Of a stretch of 64,000 nt of DNA, positions 18,313 through 27,937 are shown piece by piece (position 1 is the stretch's first letter; every line of letters begins with the position of its first letter). The stretch is from Algibacter_G agarivorans. GTDB taxonomy: Bacteria > Bacteroidota > Bacteroidia > Flavobacteriales > Flavobacteriaceae. The translations under genes were made by a program, and so were the position numbers. Under the pieces are notes generated by a model. The model saw nothing but the letters and a program-made list of their open reading frames with translations. It had not been told where the DNA came from and searched no databases. The stretch is from positions 1 to 64,000 of the forward strand of contig NZ_BAABJJ010000018.1 in assembly GCF_039543245.1 (NCBI RefSeq). The letters are read 5' to 3'.

Positions 18313-19037
18313 TATTTAAAAAATCTGTATTTTATGATACAATATATAGCTCTAAAACCGTCTTTCCATCCTATTTTTTTTCCTTCTTCAAAAGTTCTTC
18401 CATAATAACTAATACCAACTTCGTAAATTCTAACTTTTGGAATTCGTGATATTTTTGCTGTTACTTCGGGTTCAAAACCAAACCTGTTTTCCTTTAAACT
18501 TAAAGACTTTAGCATTTCTGCGTTAAACATTTTATAGCAGGTTTCCATATCTGTTAAATTCAAATTAGTCATCATATTACTAAAAAACGTTAGAAATTTA
18601 TTCCCTATACTGTGCCAGAAAAACAAGATTCTATGCGGATTACTTCCCATAAATCGGCTTCCGTAAACGACATCGGCATGCCCATTTAAAATGGGGTTTA
18701 AAAGCTTGTTATATTCCTTTGGGTCGTACTCTAAATCGGCATCTTGAATAATTATTATATCTCCGTTAGCTTTATCAATTCCAGTATGTAGTGCTGCGCC
18801 TTTACCTTTGTTTTTTTTATGTTCAAAAAGTTTTATATTTAAGTCGCCATTAGCACTCATATACTTTTTTACAGCTTCTGAAGTTCCATCGGTACTAAAG
18901 TCATTTACAATAACAAGCTCACGACTAATATTATCTAATAGCTTTACATCTCTAATTTTATCTAAGATTTGATGAATTGTTGCCGCTTCATTGTAAGCTG
19001 GAATTATGATGGATAATTTAGTAAATGTGTTGTTCAT
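18312..19037 (-). CDS. GT2, polyprenyl-phosphate sugar synthase-like
   Basis: Soluble GT-A protein, 241 aa, of the DPM1 type: IIIPAYNEAATIHQILDKI, NDFSTDGT, then GKGAALHTGIDKANGDIIII and QDADLEYDPKEY with the DAD metal site. There is no C-terminal membrane anchor. DPM1-like enzymes load mannose or glucose on polyprenyl phosphate. It is coupled to the GT-C-like gene downstream (TAATG), suggesting that the two supply and use one lipid-linked sugar. The exact sugar is unknown. Confidence 0.85.
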   Translation of the reverse strand: MNNTFTKLSIIIPAYNEAATIHQILDKIRDVKLLDNISRELVIVNDFSTDGTSEAVKKYMSANGDLNIKLFEHKKNKGKGAALHTGIDKANGDIIIIQDADLEYDPKEYNKLLNPILNGHADVVYGSRFMGSNPHRILFFWHSIGNKFLTFFSNMMTNLNLTDMETCYKMFNAEMLKSLSLKENRFGFEPEVTAKISRIPKVRIYEVGISYYGRTFEEGKKIGWKDGFRAIYCIIKYRFFK

Positions 19038-19071
19038 TTATACTTTTTTGTTTTATAAAATAGTAATTGTT

Positions 19072-20607
19072 CTATCTAAACTGTTCTCCTTTTTTTACTA
19101 ATCGTTTTGCATATAGTAACGATTTATTAAACTGTATACATTTATATGGTAATTTTAATAATCTTAAAATGATTCCTTTTTTTTCTCTTTTAAAAAGGTA
19201 TATAAAAAAATGCTTCCAACGCCATTCTTTAATTTGCGATGGCGTAAAATGTTTCAAAAATTTATATGTCACTGTTGGGCTAGGTACCGGACGAATATAC
19301 TTTACTGGTTTATCTAATTCCCAAGGTTGAACTTTACGGTTTTTACCTAGTATTTTTGACTGATTCCCCCAAAATCGATACCCTCCCATTGGTGGTTTTA
19401 AATGCAAATTAGGCGAAAACGGATTGTGTAATACTACTTCGCCTAACATTAATATTCTTAAACCAAAATCTGCATCCTCTCCGTAGCCTCCATCAAAATT
19501 CACATCATTGCCTATTAACTTTTCTACAACAGTTCTTTTAACACATGAATTGGCATTACTAAACATGTGTGAGACTCCAACTTTCCATCTATCAGCCTTT
19601 AACGTTGAAAGTTTTTGTTTTAAATCGGTAATATTTTGATTTGTGTTATCTGCCATAATATCTAAGCCATTACAAGCACTGGCGTTGTAAGTTTGCAGTA
19701 TCTTTATATGATTCTCAACAAAATCTGGCAATATCCTCACATCATCATCAGCAAAAATAATATAATCGCCAGTACACATATTTATAGCTTCATTTCTGGC
19801 ACGACAACTGCCTTTAGTCGTTTGCCATTTTACTTTAACTTCAAACTTAAAGTTTTCTGGGTTGTAATATTTTGCGTCTCGCTCCTCCTCTGGAGTTGCA
19901 TCAACAATAATGGCTTCCTTAATAAGATACGTTTGTGCGTTATGGTCTTTTAACAGCAACTCTGTATATTCTTGACGCTTCATTGTTGGAATAACCAAAC
20001 TGACTGTTGGATTACCTTCTATTGTATTTAAATCCCTGTAATCAAGAATTGTATTTTTCTTTTTTAAAACTTTTCTAGAAGCACTTTTTAAAGCTTTATA
20101 TTCAGATAAAAAACCAAACACCTTCCTAAACAACATATAATAACTATGATGCATTTTGAAATTTTTAAAAAAAAACAAATACCTGTCTTCTTTTGAAATT
20201 GACACATCAATTGACGCCTTTGGAAATAAACCTTTTACATAAAGTGGGGTACCTCCTGAGTTTCTTATCAAATTAAATCCAAAATCTAATCCACTAACAA
20301 CAACTTCTGAATATTGATAATCAAAGCCACCTAACACTTCCCAAACAGATGCTCTAACTACGAAATTATGCGCATTCAACCTCCAGTTAACACAGGTGTC
20401 TACACCTTCAAAATCATTAATAAACCACCAATACACAGCAGATTGATACACCAATTCTTGAAAACAGTTTTCAAAGCCTTGATCTAAACCACTATGCCAT
20501 AAATCGCCAGCACCTTTGGAGAGCTCTTCCAACATTTCAAAATCTGGGTCTCCGTTATAAAACAAAACTTCACCACTATGCGTGGTATATGTATGGAGTT
20601 TAATCAT
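19072..20607 (-). CDS. GT2 with an extra truncated GT-A half at the N-terminus
   Basis: 511 aa. A complete GT2 domain begins near residue 205: VSLVIPTMKRQEYTELLL, FADDDVRILPDF, and GGYGEDADFGLRI. The first 200 residues hold a second acceptor-side half: RLNAHNFVVRASVWEVLGGF followed by GLDFGFNLI, which resembles the C-terminal part of a galactosyltransferase-like GT2 but lacks the nucleotide-binding start and DxD. This may be a two-domain transferase with one degenerate unit, or a gene fusion. No upstream in-frame start extends it. It overlaps the upstream GT4 by 8 bp. Confidence 0.85.
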   Translation of the reverse strand: MIKLHTYTTHSGEVLFYNGDPDFEMLEELSKGAGDLWHSGLDQGFENCFQELVYQSAVYWWFINDFEGVDTCVNWRLNAHNFVVRASVWEVLGGFDYQYSEVVVSGLDFGFNLIRNSGGTPLYVKGLFPKASIDVSISKEDRYLFFFKNFKMHHSYYMLFRKVFGFLSEYKALKSASRKVLKKKNTILDYRDLNTIEGNPTVSLVIPTMKRQEYTELLLKDHNAQTYLIKEAIIVDATPEEERDAKYYNPENFKFEVKVKWQTTKGSCRARNEAINMCTGDYIIFADDDVRILPDFVENHIKILQTYNASACNGLDIMADNTNQNITDLKQKLSTLKADRWKVGVSHMFSNANSCVKRTVVEKLIGNDVNFDGGYGEDADFGLRILMLGEVVLHNPFSPNLHLKPPMGGYRFWGNQSKILGKNRKVQPWELDKPVKYIRPVPSPTVTYKFLKHFTPSQIKEWRWKHFFIYLFKREKKGIILRLLKLPYKCIQFNKSLLYAKRLVKKGEQFR

Positions 20608-21745
20608 TTTTGGGAAGTAGTGATTTATATAGGTCTATATTTTTTTTAAGAACAACAGATGTCGAAAAATTAGAAATAACATGTGCCCTTCCATTGTTTC
20701 CGAAGCGTTTATTCTTTTCTTCGTCCATTAGAAGTGATACAATTTTATTTGAAAACAGTTCATGATTTCTGGGGTTTACCAAATATCCTGTTTTTCCATC
20801 TTCCATAAGCTCTGTTGCCCAACCAATGTTCGAAGCCACCAAAGCTTTTTCCATAGCTAAAGTTTCAAGCCATGTCATTGGGAAAGCTTCTGCAAAACTT
20901 GGTAAAACCACAACTTGAGCCTTCGCTATATGATTTTTTATGTCTTTATAAGGCACTTCTTGTATATGCGTCACTTTAGATTTAGCTTTTTCAGTTAGAA
21001 GTTCGAAAAACAAATCGAGTGTTGATTTATTTTCAAAAGCATCCTTAACATCTTTTCCTATTAGAAGTAAACTTGTATCTTCATATACTTCCACAACTTT
21101 ATTAAATATACTTGCTAACTCTAACACGCCCTTTTTCCTAATAATAGTACCAAAATATAATACCTGTCCTGTCTTAATTTTCGTGTCAATAGGTTTGAAT
21201 ATTTCAGTATTAATTCCATTATAGATAGTTTTAATATCACATTTTAAATGAAACAATTCCTTCGTTAAGTTTCCGGTAAATGTACTTACAGATACTATTC
21301 TATCTGCTTGTTTTAAAGCTATTTTTTCAAAAAAATAATTTTTTCGTTTTTGATGTTGCCCTTCAAGGTTACAAAAATAAGTATCGCTACCGTGTAAACG
21401 AATAATTAACGGTATAGAAAATGACATTAATGCAGTAATTCCTGTCCAATCAGGCGCTTCAACAACCTCTATTTTGGAGGTTTGAATTTCTTGTTGAATT
21501 TTTTTCTGTATGTACTTGCGCTCTAAATACCAACCAAAAAACCTATACCCTTTACGTGAGATTGAAATAACTTTTATACCATCATCATAAAATATTTTTT
21601 CTTCGTTTTGAAAAACCACAAAAACAGTAATACTATGCCCTGTATGCACCAAAACAGATGCCATATTTTTAATGCTTGACCCTAAACCTGCAGAAGGCTT
21701 CAAATTATTATGTGGATATTCTGGGGTTATGAAGGCTATGTTCAA
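20600..21745 (-). CDS. Glycosyltransferase family 4
   Basis: GT-B enzyme, 381 aa. It starts MNIAFITPEYPHNNLKPSAG with the glycine-rich acceptor-side loop GLGSSIKNMA. The donor domain shows YFGTIIRKKGVLELASIF, LIGKDV, and VLPSFAEAFPMTWLETLAME with the E...E pair. An RLHGSDTYF segment is typical of glycogen-synthase-like GT4. It follows the SGNH-like gene after 2 bp. Specificity unknown. Confidence 0.91.
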   Translation of the reverse strand: MNIAFITPEYPHNNLKPSAGLGSSIKNMASVLVHTGHSITVFVVFQNEEKIFYDDGIKVISISRKGYRFFGWYLERKYIQKKIQQEIQTSKIEVVEAPDWTGITALMSFSIPLIIRLHGSDTYFCNLEGQHQKRKNYFFEKIALKQADRIVSVSTFTGNLTKELFHLKCDIKTIYNGINTEIFKPIDTKIKTGQVLYFGTIIRKKGVLELASIFNKVVEVYEDTSLLLIGKDVKDAFENKSTLDLFFELLTEKAKSKVTHIQEVPYKDIKNHIAKAQVVVLPSFAEAFPMTWLETLAMEKALVASNIGWATELMEDGKTGYLVNPRNHELFSNKIVSLLMDEEKNKRFGNNGRAHVISNFSTSVVLKKNIDLYKSLLPKND

Positions 21746-21747
21746 CT

Positions 21748-22635
21748 TTAATTGATTTTAAAAGTATAAAAATCCTTAATCAGTATTTTGGTAAATTCGC
21801 GAGCACCATCTATATTTAAATGTCCACAATTAAAAAAATACTCTTCTTTATAATCAAAAACTGAGCTATAATTAAATATGTTAGTTAAGCGAGATTTTAA
21901 AACACCAAATCTATTCCTGTTCTCCATTTCCATACAATAAGGAGCTATAAAAAATTTAAGGTTAACTCTTTTTTCTTTCATCAAACTAATTAAAGACTGA
22001 ATTTCTTCATTTTTATCATTATAAATAGTAGGTAACTGACCTGATTTAGTTAAGCCAACACCTACTTTAGGATTAAACCCTACTTCAAGATTTATTTTTG
22101 GTTTCTTGCCTAAAAATGCTAATAAGCTCTCTCTAAAACCTACTACTTTGTCATATTTCATATACCTATAAAAAGGAATACTGCTATAATAAAAGTTTTG
22201 CTTATCCTTTTTTAATTCTTTTTTTATATCAGTATTTTTAATAAACGGAATTAAACTAGCTTTAAAATTATTTGATAGTCCTTTACTATTATAGTTATAA
22301 TCAACTTGTAAAAAAACATCATCAAAAGTAACACCATTGGAATCTGCTAAAGTTAGCAAAATAAGCATATCTCCTATTGACCCACCAGATAAACCAAAGT
22401 TTACACAAGATTTTCCTGTTAATTGTTCGACCAACGCGCAATCAATATGATTTTCAGTCCTAGAGGATCCCAAAAAAACAATATCGTAATGTACATTTTT
22501 TGTTTGAAGTATTTTTTGAATTTTGTTTCTTGGAATACCATTTTTAAAAACATAGGAATACAAAGTGTCTAACCCATACATAAGGATTATAAGGATCCCA
22601 ATAACTTTAGATATGTATATTAAAAACTGTTTCAT
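21748..22635 (-). CDS. SGNH-like membrane-anchored protein, partner of MBOAT
   Basis: 295 aa with an N-terminal membrane anchor (residues 3-30) and an extracytoplasmic domain. It contains VFLGSSRTENH (GSSR at 56-59), VNFGLSGGSIGDM, and near the end FFNCGHLNIDGA, recalling the blocks of AlgJ/AlgX/DltD-like SGNH acyltransferases. The usual Asp three residues before the catalytic His (here His272) reads Asn269. I chose the ATG at 22635 because it overlaps the MBOAT stop as TAATG; the frame is open to 22722 but that part repeats the MBOAT coding DNA. Together with MBOAT it probably O-acylates the glycan. Confidence 0.72.
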   Translation of the reverse strand: MKQFLIYISKVIGILIILMYGLDTLYSYVFKNGIPRNKIQKILQTKNVHYDIVFLGSSRTENHIDCALVEQLTGKSCVNFGLSGGSIGDMLILLTLADSNGVTFDDVFLQVDYNYNSKGLSNNFKASLIPFIKNTDIKKELKKDKQNFYYSSIPFYRYMKYDKVVGFRESLLAFLGKKPKINLEVGFNPKVGVGLTKSGQLPTIYNDKNEEIQSLISLMKEKRVNLKFFIAPYCMEMENRNRFGVLKSRLTNIFNYSSVFDYKEEYFFNCGHLNIDGAREFTKILIKDFYTFKIN

Positions 22636-24068
22636 TAAAATTGAAAATAAATAAATTCTAGATGATTGGAATACACTCCCAATGTTAAAATCATTATAAT
22701 AACACCAACGATTTTCAGCCATTTTACTCGACCTAAAAAAGGATGCTCAACATGTTTGTGGAACCATTCAAAGAGTATAAATATACCTATTAACACTAAT
22801 ATTTCTATACTATACCTTTCAATACTTAAATATTCAATATTGAAATTTAAGTTAGACACTAATCGCTTAATATAATGACATGCCACTGTACTGTTATCTG
22901 CTCTAAAAAACACCCACGCCAATGTAACTAATGTAAAAGTTATTAGCATATCCATAAATTCCCTAAAAGAAGGTATAACTCCATTTTCTGAAACTTGATT
23001 TATGTTTTTCCTGTTCTTTTTCCCAATTAATAAAGGAATAAAAAACAAGGCATGCAATGCACCCCAAATAATAAACGTCCAATTTGCTCCATGCCAAAAA
23101 CCGCTAACTAAAAATATAATAAAAACATTTCTAATTTGTTTATTTTTAGTTGTTCTAGAGCCTCCTAATGGGATGTATAAATAATCTCTAAACCAAGTTG
23201 AGAGCGATATATGCCATCTTCTCCAAAACTCTGCCACATCTCTAGAAAAATATGGGTAATTGAAATTTTGCATTAATTCAAATCCAAAAAGTCTTGCTGT
23301 CCCAATAGCTATATCGCTATAACCAGAAAAATCACCGTAAATTTGAAAAGCAAAATATACAGCACCCATAAGAAGAGTTAATGTATTTACTTCTTGATAA
23401 TTGTCAAAAATGGCATTTACATAAGTTGCACAGCTATCGGCGATTACTATTTTTTTAAATAGTCCCCAAATAATTAAATGTATTCCCGATTTGGCTCTTT
23501 CTAAATTAAAGATTCTTTTTACTGAAAATTGAGGTAATAAATTTGTAGCTCTTTCTATTGGCCCCGCTACTAGTTGAGGAAAGAAAGCCACAAAAGTCGC
23601 GAAATTTATAAAATTCTTAGTTGGTGTCAATTTTTTACGGTAGACATCTATAGTATAACTTAAGGTTTGAAACGTGTAAAACGAAATACCAACAGGAAGC
23701 ACAATTTGCATAGTTGACACATGCATTTTAACTCCTGACATTGCCCAAGCATCTATCCAACTTTCAACGAAAAAATTGTAATATTTAAAAAAGCCCAACA
23801 TGCCTAAATTGAAAATTAAGCTTAAAGCTAATAAGTAGTTCCGCTTTTTTTTAACCGTTTCGCTTTGTAGTTTTAAACCAACAACATAATCAATCCCCGT
23901 ACTTAATGCAATAAGTATCAAAAAGCGATAATCCCACCAGCCATAAAAAAAATAGCTAGCAACCAATAAAAGGATATTTTGAACCTTAAGGTTTCGTTTC
24001 AATAAAAACCAATACAAAAAAAACACAGTAGGCAGAAATAATAAAAAAGCAATTGAGTTGAAAAACAT
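22635..24068 (-). CDS. MBOAT family O-acyltransferase (AlgI-like)
   Basis: Multi-pass membrane protein, 477 aa, that passes acyl groups (often acetyl) across the inner membrane to a glycan-modifying partner. It has the AlgI pattern: FYTFQTLSYTIDVYRKK, FFPQLVAGPIERA, FGDFSGYSD-like YGDFSGYSDIAIG, NFNYPYFSRDVAEFWRRWHI, and SGFWHGANWTFIIWG, in which the His of FWHG is the conserved catalytic residue. It is translationally coupled to the SGNH-like partner. The acyl donor and acceptor are not determined by sequence. Confidence 0.94.
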   Translation of the reverse strand: MFFNSIAFLLFLPTVFFLYWFLLKRNLKVQNILLLVASYFFYGWWDYRFLILIALSTGIDYVVGLKLQSETVKKKRNYLLALSLIFNLGMLGFFKYYNFFVESWIDAWAMSGVKMHVSTMQIVLPVGISFYTFQTLSYTIDVYRKKLTPTKNFINFATFVAFFPQLVAGPIERATNLLPQFSVKRIFNLERAKSGIHLIIWGLFKKIVIADSCATYVNAIFDNYQEVNTLTLLMGAVYFAFQIYGDFSGYSDIAIGTARLFGFELMQNFNYPYFSRDVAEFWRRWHISLSTWFRDYLYIPLGGSRTTKNKQIRNVFIIFLVSGFWHGANWTFIIWGALHALFFIPLLIGKKNRKNINQVSENGVIPSFREFMDMLITFTLVTLAWVFFRADNSTVACHYIKRLVSNLNFNIEYLSIERYSIEILVLIGIFILFEWFHKHVEHPFLGRVKWLKIVGVIIMILTLGVYSNHLEFIYFQF

Positions 24069-24080
24069 AGATAACGTCGT

Positions 24081-25490
24081 TTATAATTGCTTATTTTTTA
24101 ATGAAATCAACTTATGCATATCATTCAATATACGCTCTGATGCAAGTGAATGCGGATATTGATTAATTGCATTAAACCACTCTTGTGAAGCTTTTACCGT
24201 TTTATTAGAATCTTTTAGAAGGTTTTCTATATCCTTTGAAATGTCATCAGGATGTTTTAACCAACATACAACATCCTTTGATGGTTTAGATCGAAAGTGT
24301 ACAAAATCATAAACATATACCCCTTTTTGTGGCTTCGCTTCATCATTAAAATAATTGTAATTCATAAAGGCACAGGGTTTGCCATAAGCGGCATAATCAA
24401 AAACCATTGAAGACCCTAAATTCACCACACATTCAGTATGTTCAACGATATTAGTTTGAAGTTTATAATCTGCTTTTGTTGGCATTATACTATTCCAAGC
24501 GCCACCTTTTTTTTCCCAAATAGGTTCAATAGAAACAATAATATCTTTATATTTTTCTAACACACCATCATACCTGTTTGAAAAATCGACAGGGCACCTT
24601 CTAAAAATTATACCCACATTGTGTGACTTATTATTAAGTACTTCCACAGCCTTAGCCAAATCTCTTAAATACAACTCGTCTTTTGGAGACGTTGTTATAT
24701 CATCCCCACTAAAACAAATATATTTTTTATTCAAATCTAAACCATGTGTTTTAAAGAACTTGACTTTTGATTCTTTAAGAGACGCATCAAAATGATTTTC
24801 AAATTGAGGTGTTCCCGTTACTTTTATTTGTTTTGGTTCAATATATTTTTGATAATGAAGCAATTCCTTTTTCATGTGTTCGCTCCAAACACAATAATAA
24901 TCGGCTGTAACAACAGTAGTTGCTTTTGGAATATTGTCCCAAGAATAAATAAAAGCAGCTGTTGTAATGTCTAAATCTTGAGCTGCCGTAAGCGGTGAAA
25001 TAGCTGTAACGGCACGCTGGCTTGTAGAAAACACAAAATCTGGTTTTTCCTTTTCTAAACTCAACTTACATTGTTTGTAATATTCGGTTTTTCGTTCTAA
25101 AACAATCATTTTAGAACGCAATTGCTTAATGCCTTCTTCTGAATTGAATATACCAACAATCAACTTAACAAATAAGCTTTTTATAGTTGACTTTAAATTT
25201 TTATAAGACAACGGGAACTTATATTTCTGATAAATTAAATCCTTATCACGTTTTGTAAAAAGGTTAAGTTCAATACGTATTAATGCCGTTTTTATTAAAT
25301 CGGTTAAAGCACTTGGTTTAGGTTTATTAATTTCAACCTCTCTAACATTTATATCTTGCAAGCTAAAAGGCGTACTATTCCAAAATACTAAATCTATATT
25401 TTTTTCTTTGGCCAAATATAGAAATGAAGTATAAGCAAAGTTCCGAATACTCACTCCATCTGATACCAAAACAAAAACCTTTTTACTCAT
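24081..25490 (-). CDS. GT-B-like protein, possible glycosyl/glycerophosphotransferase
   Basis: 469 aa and not clearly recognised. The C-terminal half has features of the CDP-glycerol transferase/capsule GT-B superfamily: VTGTPQFENHF, YICFSGDD, and HTECVVNLGSSMVFDYAAYG followed by KPCAFMNY, the GSS...D pattern that binds the donor. The N-terminus MSKKVFVLVSDGVSIRNFAY looks like an acceptor Rossmann domain. It lies just downstream of the neuBCA-asnB run, so a role in adding the nonulosonic acid is possible, but that is inference from position only. Confidence 0.6.
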   Translation of the reverse strand: MSKKVFVLVSDGVSIRNFAYTSFLYLAKEKNIDLVFWNSTPFSLQDINVREVEINKPKPSALTDLIKTALIRIELNLFTKRDKDLIYQKYKFPLSYKNLKSTIKSLFVKLIVGIFNSEEGIKQLRSKMIVLERKTEYYKQCKLSLEKEKPDFVFSTSQRAVTAISPLTAAQDLDITTAAFIYSWDNIPKATTVVTADYYCVWSEHMKKELLHYQKYIEPKQIKVTGTPQFENHFDASLKESKVKFFKTHGLDLNKKYICFSGDDITTSPKDELYLRDLAKAVEVLNNKSHNVGIIFRRCPVDFSNRYDGVLEKYKDIIVSIEPIWEKKGGAWNSIMPTKADYKLQTNIVEHTECVVNLGSSMVFDYAAYGKPCAFMNYNYFNDEAKPQKGVYVYDFVHFRSKPSKDVVCWLKHPDDISKDIENLLKDSNKTVKASQEWFNAINQYPHSLASERILNDMHKLISLKNKQL

Positions 25491-25532
25491 TCTGCTTACT
25501 ATAATTTTAATTTCTAAAATTTAGAATTCATT

Positions 25533-27239
25533 TTACCCTAAATTATTTTCCTTTAGTAAAAGACTCGCGTTTATCCATTGCCATATATGAAAACTACTAT
25601 CTTGATCACCGTCAAAATAAACTTTCAATTCATCATCCAATAGTTCATTATCAAACCAATTTAGCGTCTTTAAATTATTTGTTTCAGACTGCACCCAATC
25701 TTTTAAATCATTTGCCAACCACTCACGTTGTGGTGTTTGCAATGCTCTTTTTGGTGCGTACCTTATAGCATCTGGCAAGTATTCTGAGGCCAAAACTCGT
25801 AATAAATATTTTTGTTTTCCTTTATTAATTTTATATTCCAAAGGTTGCGCAAAAGCAAATTCTACTAACCTATAATCTAAAAAAGGTTCTCTCAATTCGG
25901 TACTTGCAGCCATGGAAAGCCTATCATTAAACCGTAAGGCTCTCGGGATTTTAGTATAGAACAAATCTCGATATTGCATATTCTTAATAGCATCATCAAA
26001 AGGTTTTGGGTACTCAATTTTCTCTGACAAATTTAAAAATTTAGGATTCAAAATTTTTGGTCTAAACGGGGATTTATTTACACCTTGAATAACACTAGCT
26101 GTCCTTTTTACGTAATAATCATAACCTGCCCATTGCTCATCCATTCCTTGTCCATCCAATAAAACAACTACGCCATTTTTTTGAGCTTTTTTAAAAATTT
26201 CAGCATAAGCAATAGTTGGTACCCCGCCAAAAGGTTCATCTTGAAACTGACACATTTCATTACTCAAATTTACTATGTCCTGAGCTTTCAAAAGAACCTT
26301 ATGCAACGGATTATTTGTGTTATCTAACAACGCTTCGACCCAAGGCAGTTCGTCATATTTGGAATTATCGGTATAAAACGTATATGCATTTATATGCTTT
26401 CCTTCTTCATTTTTATTAACCAATGCCAATAAAGTTGAGCTATCTACGCCTCCACTTACGTTGAATCCTAAAGGAACATCTGCTCGAAACCTCAACTTAA
26501 TACTATCTTCTAATAAATCTCTATAGGTTGTTTTTGCTTCTTCAAATGAAAGCTTTGTTTGATGCTTCTTAACTTCTTCTTCAAAAACATACCATCTTTC
26601 TATATTTAATTTACCTTTTTTATAAGTTAATACATGTCCTCCAGGAAGCTGTAAAACACCCTCCCAAAATGACTCATCTGGCATGCCATAACTTCCAAAA
26701 GCAAAATAATTGGCCCAAACTTTATTATTTGTTTTCTTTGGAATACCAGCTGAAAACAACGTTTTAATTTCTGAAGCAAAGTAAAACGACTCATCTTTTA
26801 ATGCGTAATAAAATGGCTTCACACCAAAACGGTCTCTTGCTGCAAATACTTCTTCTTTAAAAGTATCCCAAATTAAAAACGAGAACATCCCGTTCAATCT
26901 TGACAGACATTGATTGCCCCATTTTATGTAGGATGCCAATAATACTTCGGTGTCAGAATCAGTATAAAAATCATAGTTATTTTGTAACTCATCTTTCAAC
27001 TCAATATAGTTATATATTTCACCGTTAAAAATGAGAATATATCTTTTATCATTAGAAAAAAAAGGTTGATTAGCACTAGATTTAAGGTCTATTATGGATA
27101 ATCTATTATGGCCTAAAGCTACATTGTTATTCAAAAATTTTCCAGTAAAATCAGGACCTCTATGATGCTGAACTGAAAGCATTTTACCTAAACTATCTTC
27201 TGTAGCTTTGTTACCAATAATCCCAGCAATTCCGCACAT
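25533..27239 (-). CDS. asnB: Asparagine synthase (glutamine-hydrolysing) family amidotransferase
   Basis: 568 aa from MCGIAGIIGN. Cys2 is the glutaminase nucleophile, and the synthetase domain has the PP-loop FNVSGGVDSSTL and LLDGQGMDEQWAGY. The start at 27239 is fixed by the need for Cys2 and by the TAATG overlap with neuA; an in-frame extension to 27281 is not real. In polysaccharide loci such genes (WbpS type) are thought to convert a sugar carboxylate to an amide; ordinary asparagine synthesis is also possible. Position in the locus favours glycan amidation (inference). Confidence 0.9.
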   Translation of the reverse strand: MCGIAGIIGNKATEDSLGKMLSVQHHRGPDFTGKFLNNNVALGHNRLSIIDLKSSANQPFFSNDKRYILIFNGEIYNYIELKDELQNNYDFYTDSDTEVLLASYIKWGNQCLSRLNGMFSFLIWDTFKEEVFAARDRFGVKPFYYALKDESFYFASEIKTLFSAGIPKKTNNKVWANYFAFGSYGMPDESFWEGVLQLPGGHVLTYKKGKLNIERWYVFEEEVKKHQTKLSFEEAKTTYRDLLEDSIKLRFRADVPLGFNVSGGVDSSTLLALVNKNEEGKHINAYTFYTDNSKYDELPWVEALLDNTNNPLHKVLLKAQDIVNLSNEMCQFQDEPFGGVPTIAYAEIFKKAQKNGVVVLLDGQGMDEQWAGYDYYVKRTASVIQGVNKSPFRPKILNPKFLNLSEKIEYPKPFDDAIKNMQYRDLFYTKIPRALRFNDRLSMAASTELREPFLDYRLVEFAFAQPLEYKINKGKQKYLLRVLASEYLPDAIRYAPKRALQTPQREWLANDLKDWVQSETNNLKTLNWFDNELLDDELKVYFDGDQDSSFHIWQWINASLLLKENNLG

Positions 27240-27937
27240 TATAATTTCTGTTTTTGTGCCATAGTAACCGCTTTTTCCCAATCTTCCATGGTATCAATAT
27301 TAACATTGAAATTGGGTGGCGATTCGATATACCCCAAGGAATTGCCATAGAGTGAATTTTGATTTAAAAGGACGTTGGTTTTTGTTAAATAAATAATACC
27401 GTCTCTATGATACGCCACAGGTAAATCTTGACGTCGGCCTATGATTTTTTCTTCACCTGTTGAAAGTTCTAAACAATCGTTATCGTTTACTTTGAATGTC
27501 CAATGTGGATTATATTCATCCGGCACTTTTTTAACAGAAACTAACGCATCGGCTTTGCTTTCAATAAATCTTTCAATAGCATTGTCTATAAATTCCGTTG
27601 TTTTAAAAGGGCTTGTAACCTGTAATAAACAAACCGCATCAAAATGAATACCTTGGTTTTTATAAAAATGTAATGCATGTTGAATAACGGGTAATGTTGG
27701 TGAACTATCTTGCGCTAAATCTGAAGGCCTTTTAAACGGAACTTCTAAATTCAGTTGCTTTGCCACATTAATAATAGCATCATCATCTGAACTTAAAATT
27801 AATTTAGAAAGGTGTTTTGATGCTTTGGCAACATCCACAGTATATTGCAAAAGCGGCTTGCCAGCTAAAAGTTTTATATTTTTTCCTGGTACCGTTTTGG
27901 AGCCTCCTCGTGCAGGTATAATGCCTAAAATATTCAT
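27239..27937 (-). CDS. neuA: CMP-nonulosonic (acylneuraminate) acid cytidylyltransferase
   Basis: It activates sialic acid or a related nonulosonic acid with CTP to the CMP-sugar. The signature IIPARGGSKTVPGKNIK is at the N-terminus, with LILSSDDDAIINVAKQ, RPSDLAQDSSPTLPVIQHAL and LLQVTSPF following. Length 232 aa fits a single-domain NeuA/PseF/LegF. It is coupled by TAATG to neuC before it and the amidotransferase after it. The neighbouring neuC favours a ManNAc-derived product. Confidence 0.92.
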   Translation of the reverse strand: MNILGIIPARGGSKTVPGKNIKLLAGKPLLQYTVDVAKASKHLSKLILSSDDDAIINVAKQLNLEVPFKRPSDLAQDSSPTLPVIQHALHFYKNQGIHFDAVCLLQVTSPFKTTEFIDNAIERFIESKADALVSVKKVPDEYNPHWTFKVNDNDCLELSTGEEKIIGRRQDLPVAYHRDGIIYLTKTNVLLNQNSLYGNSLGYIESPPNFNVNIDTMEDWEKAVTMAQKQKL

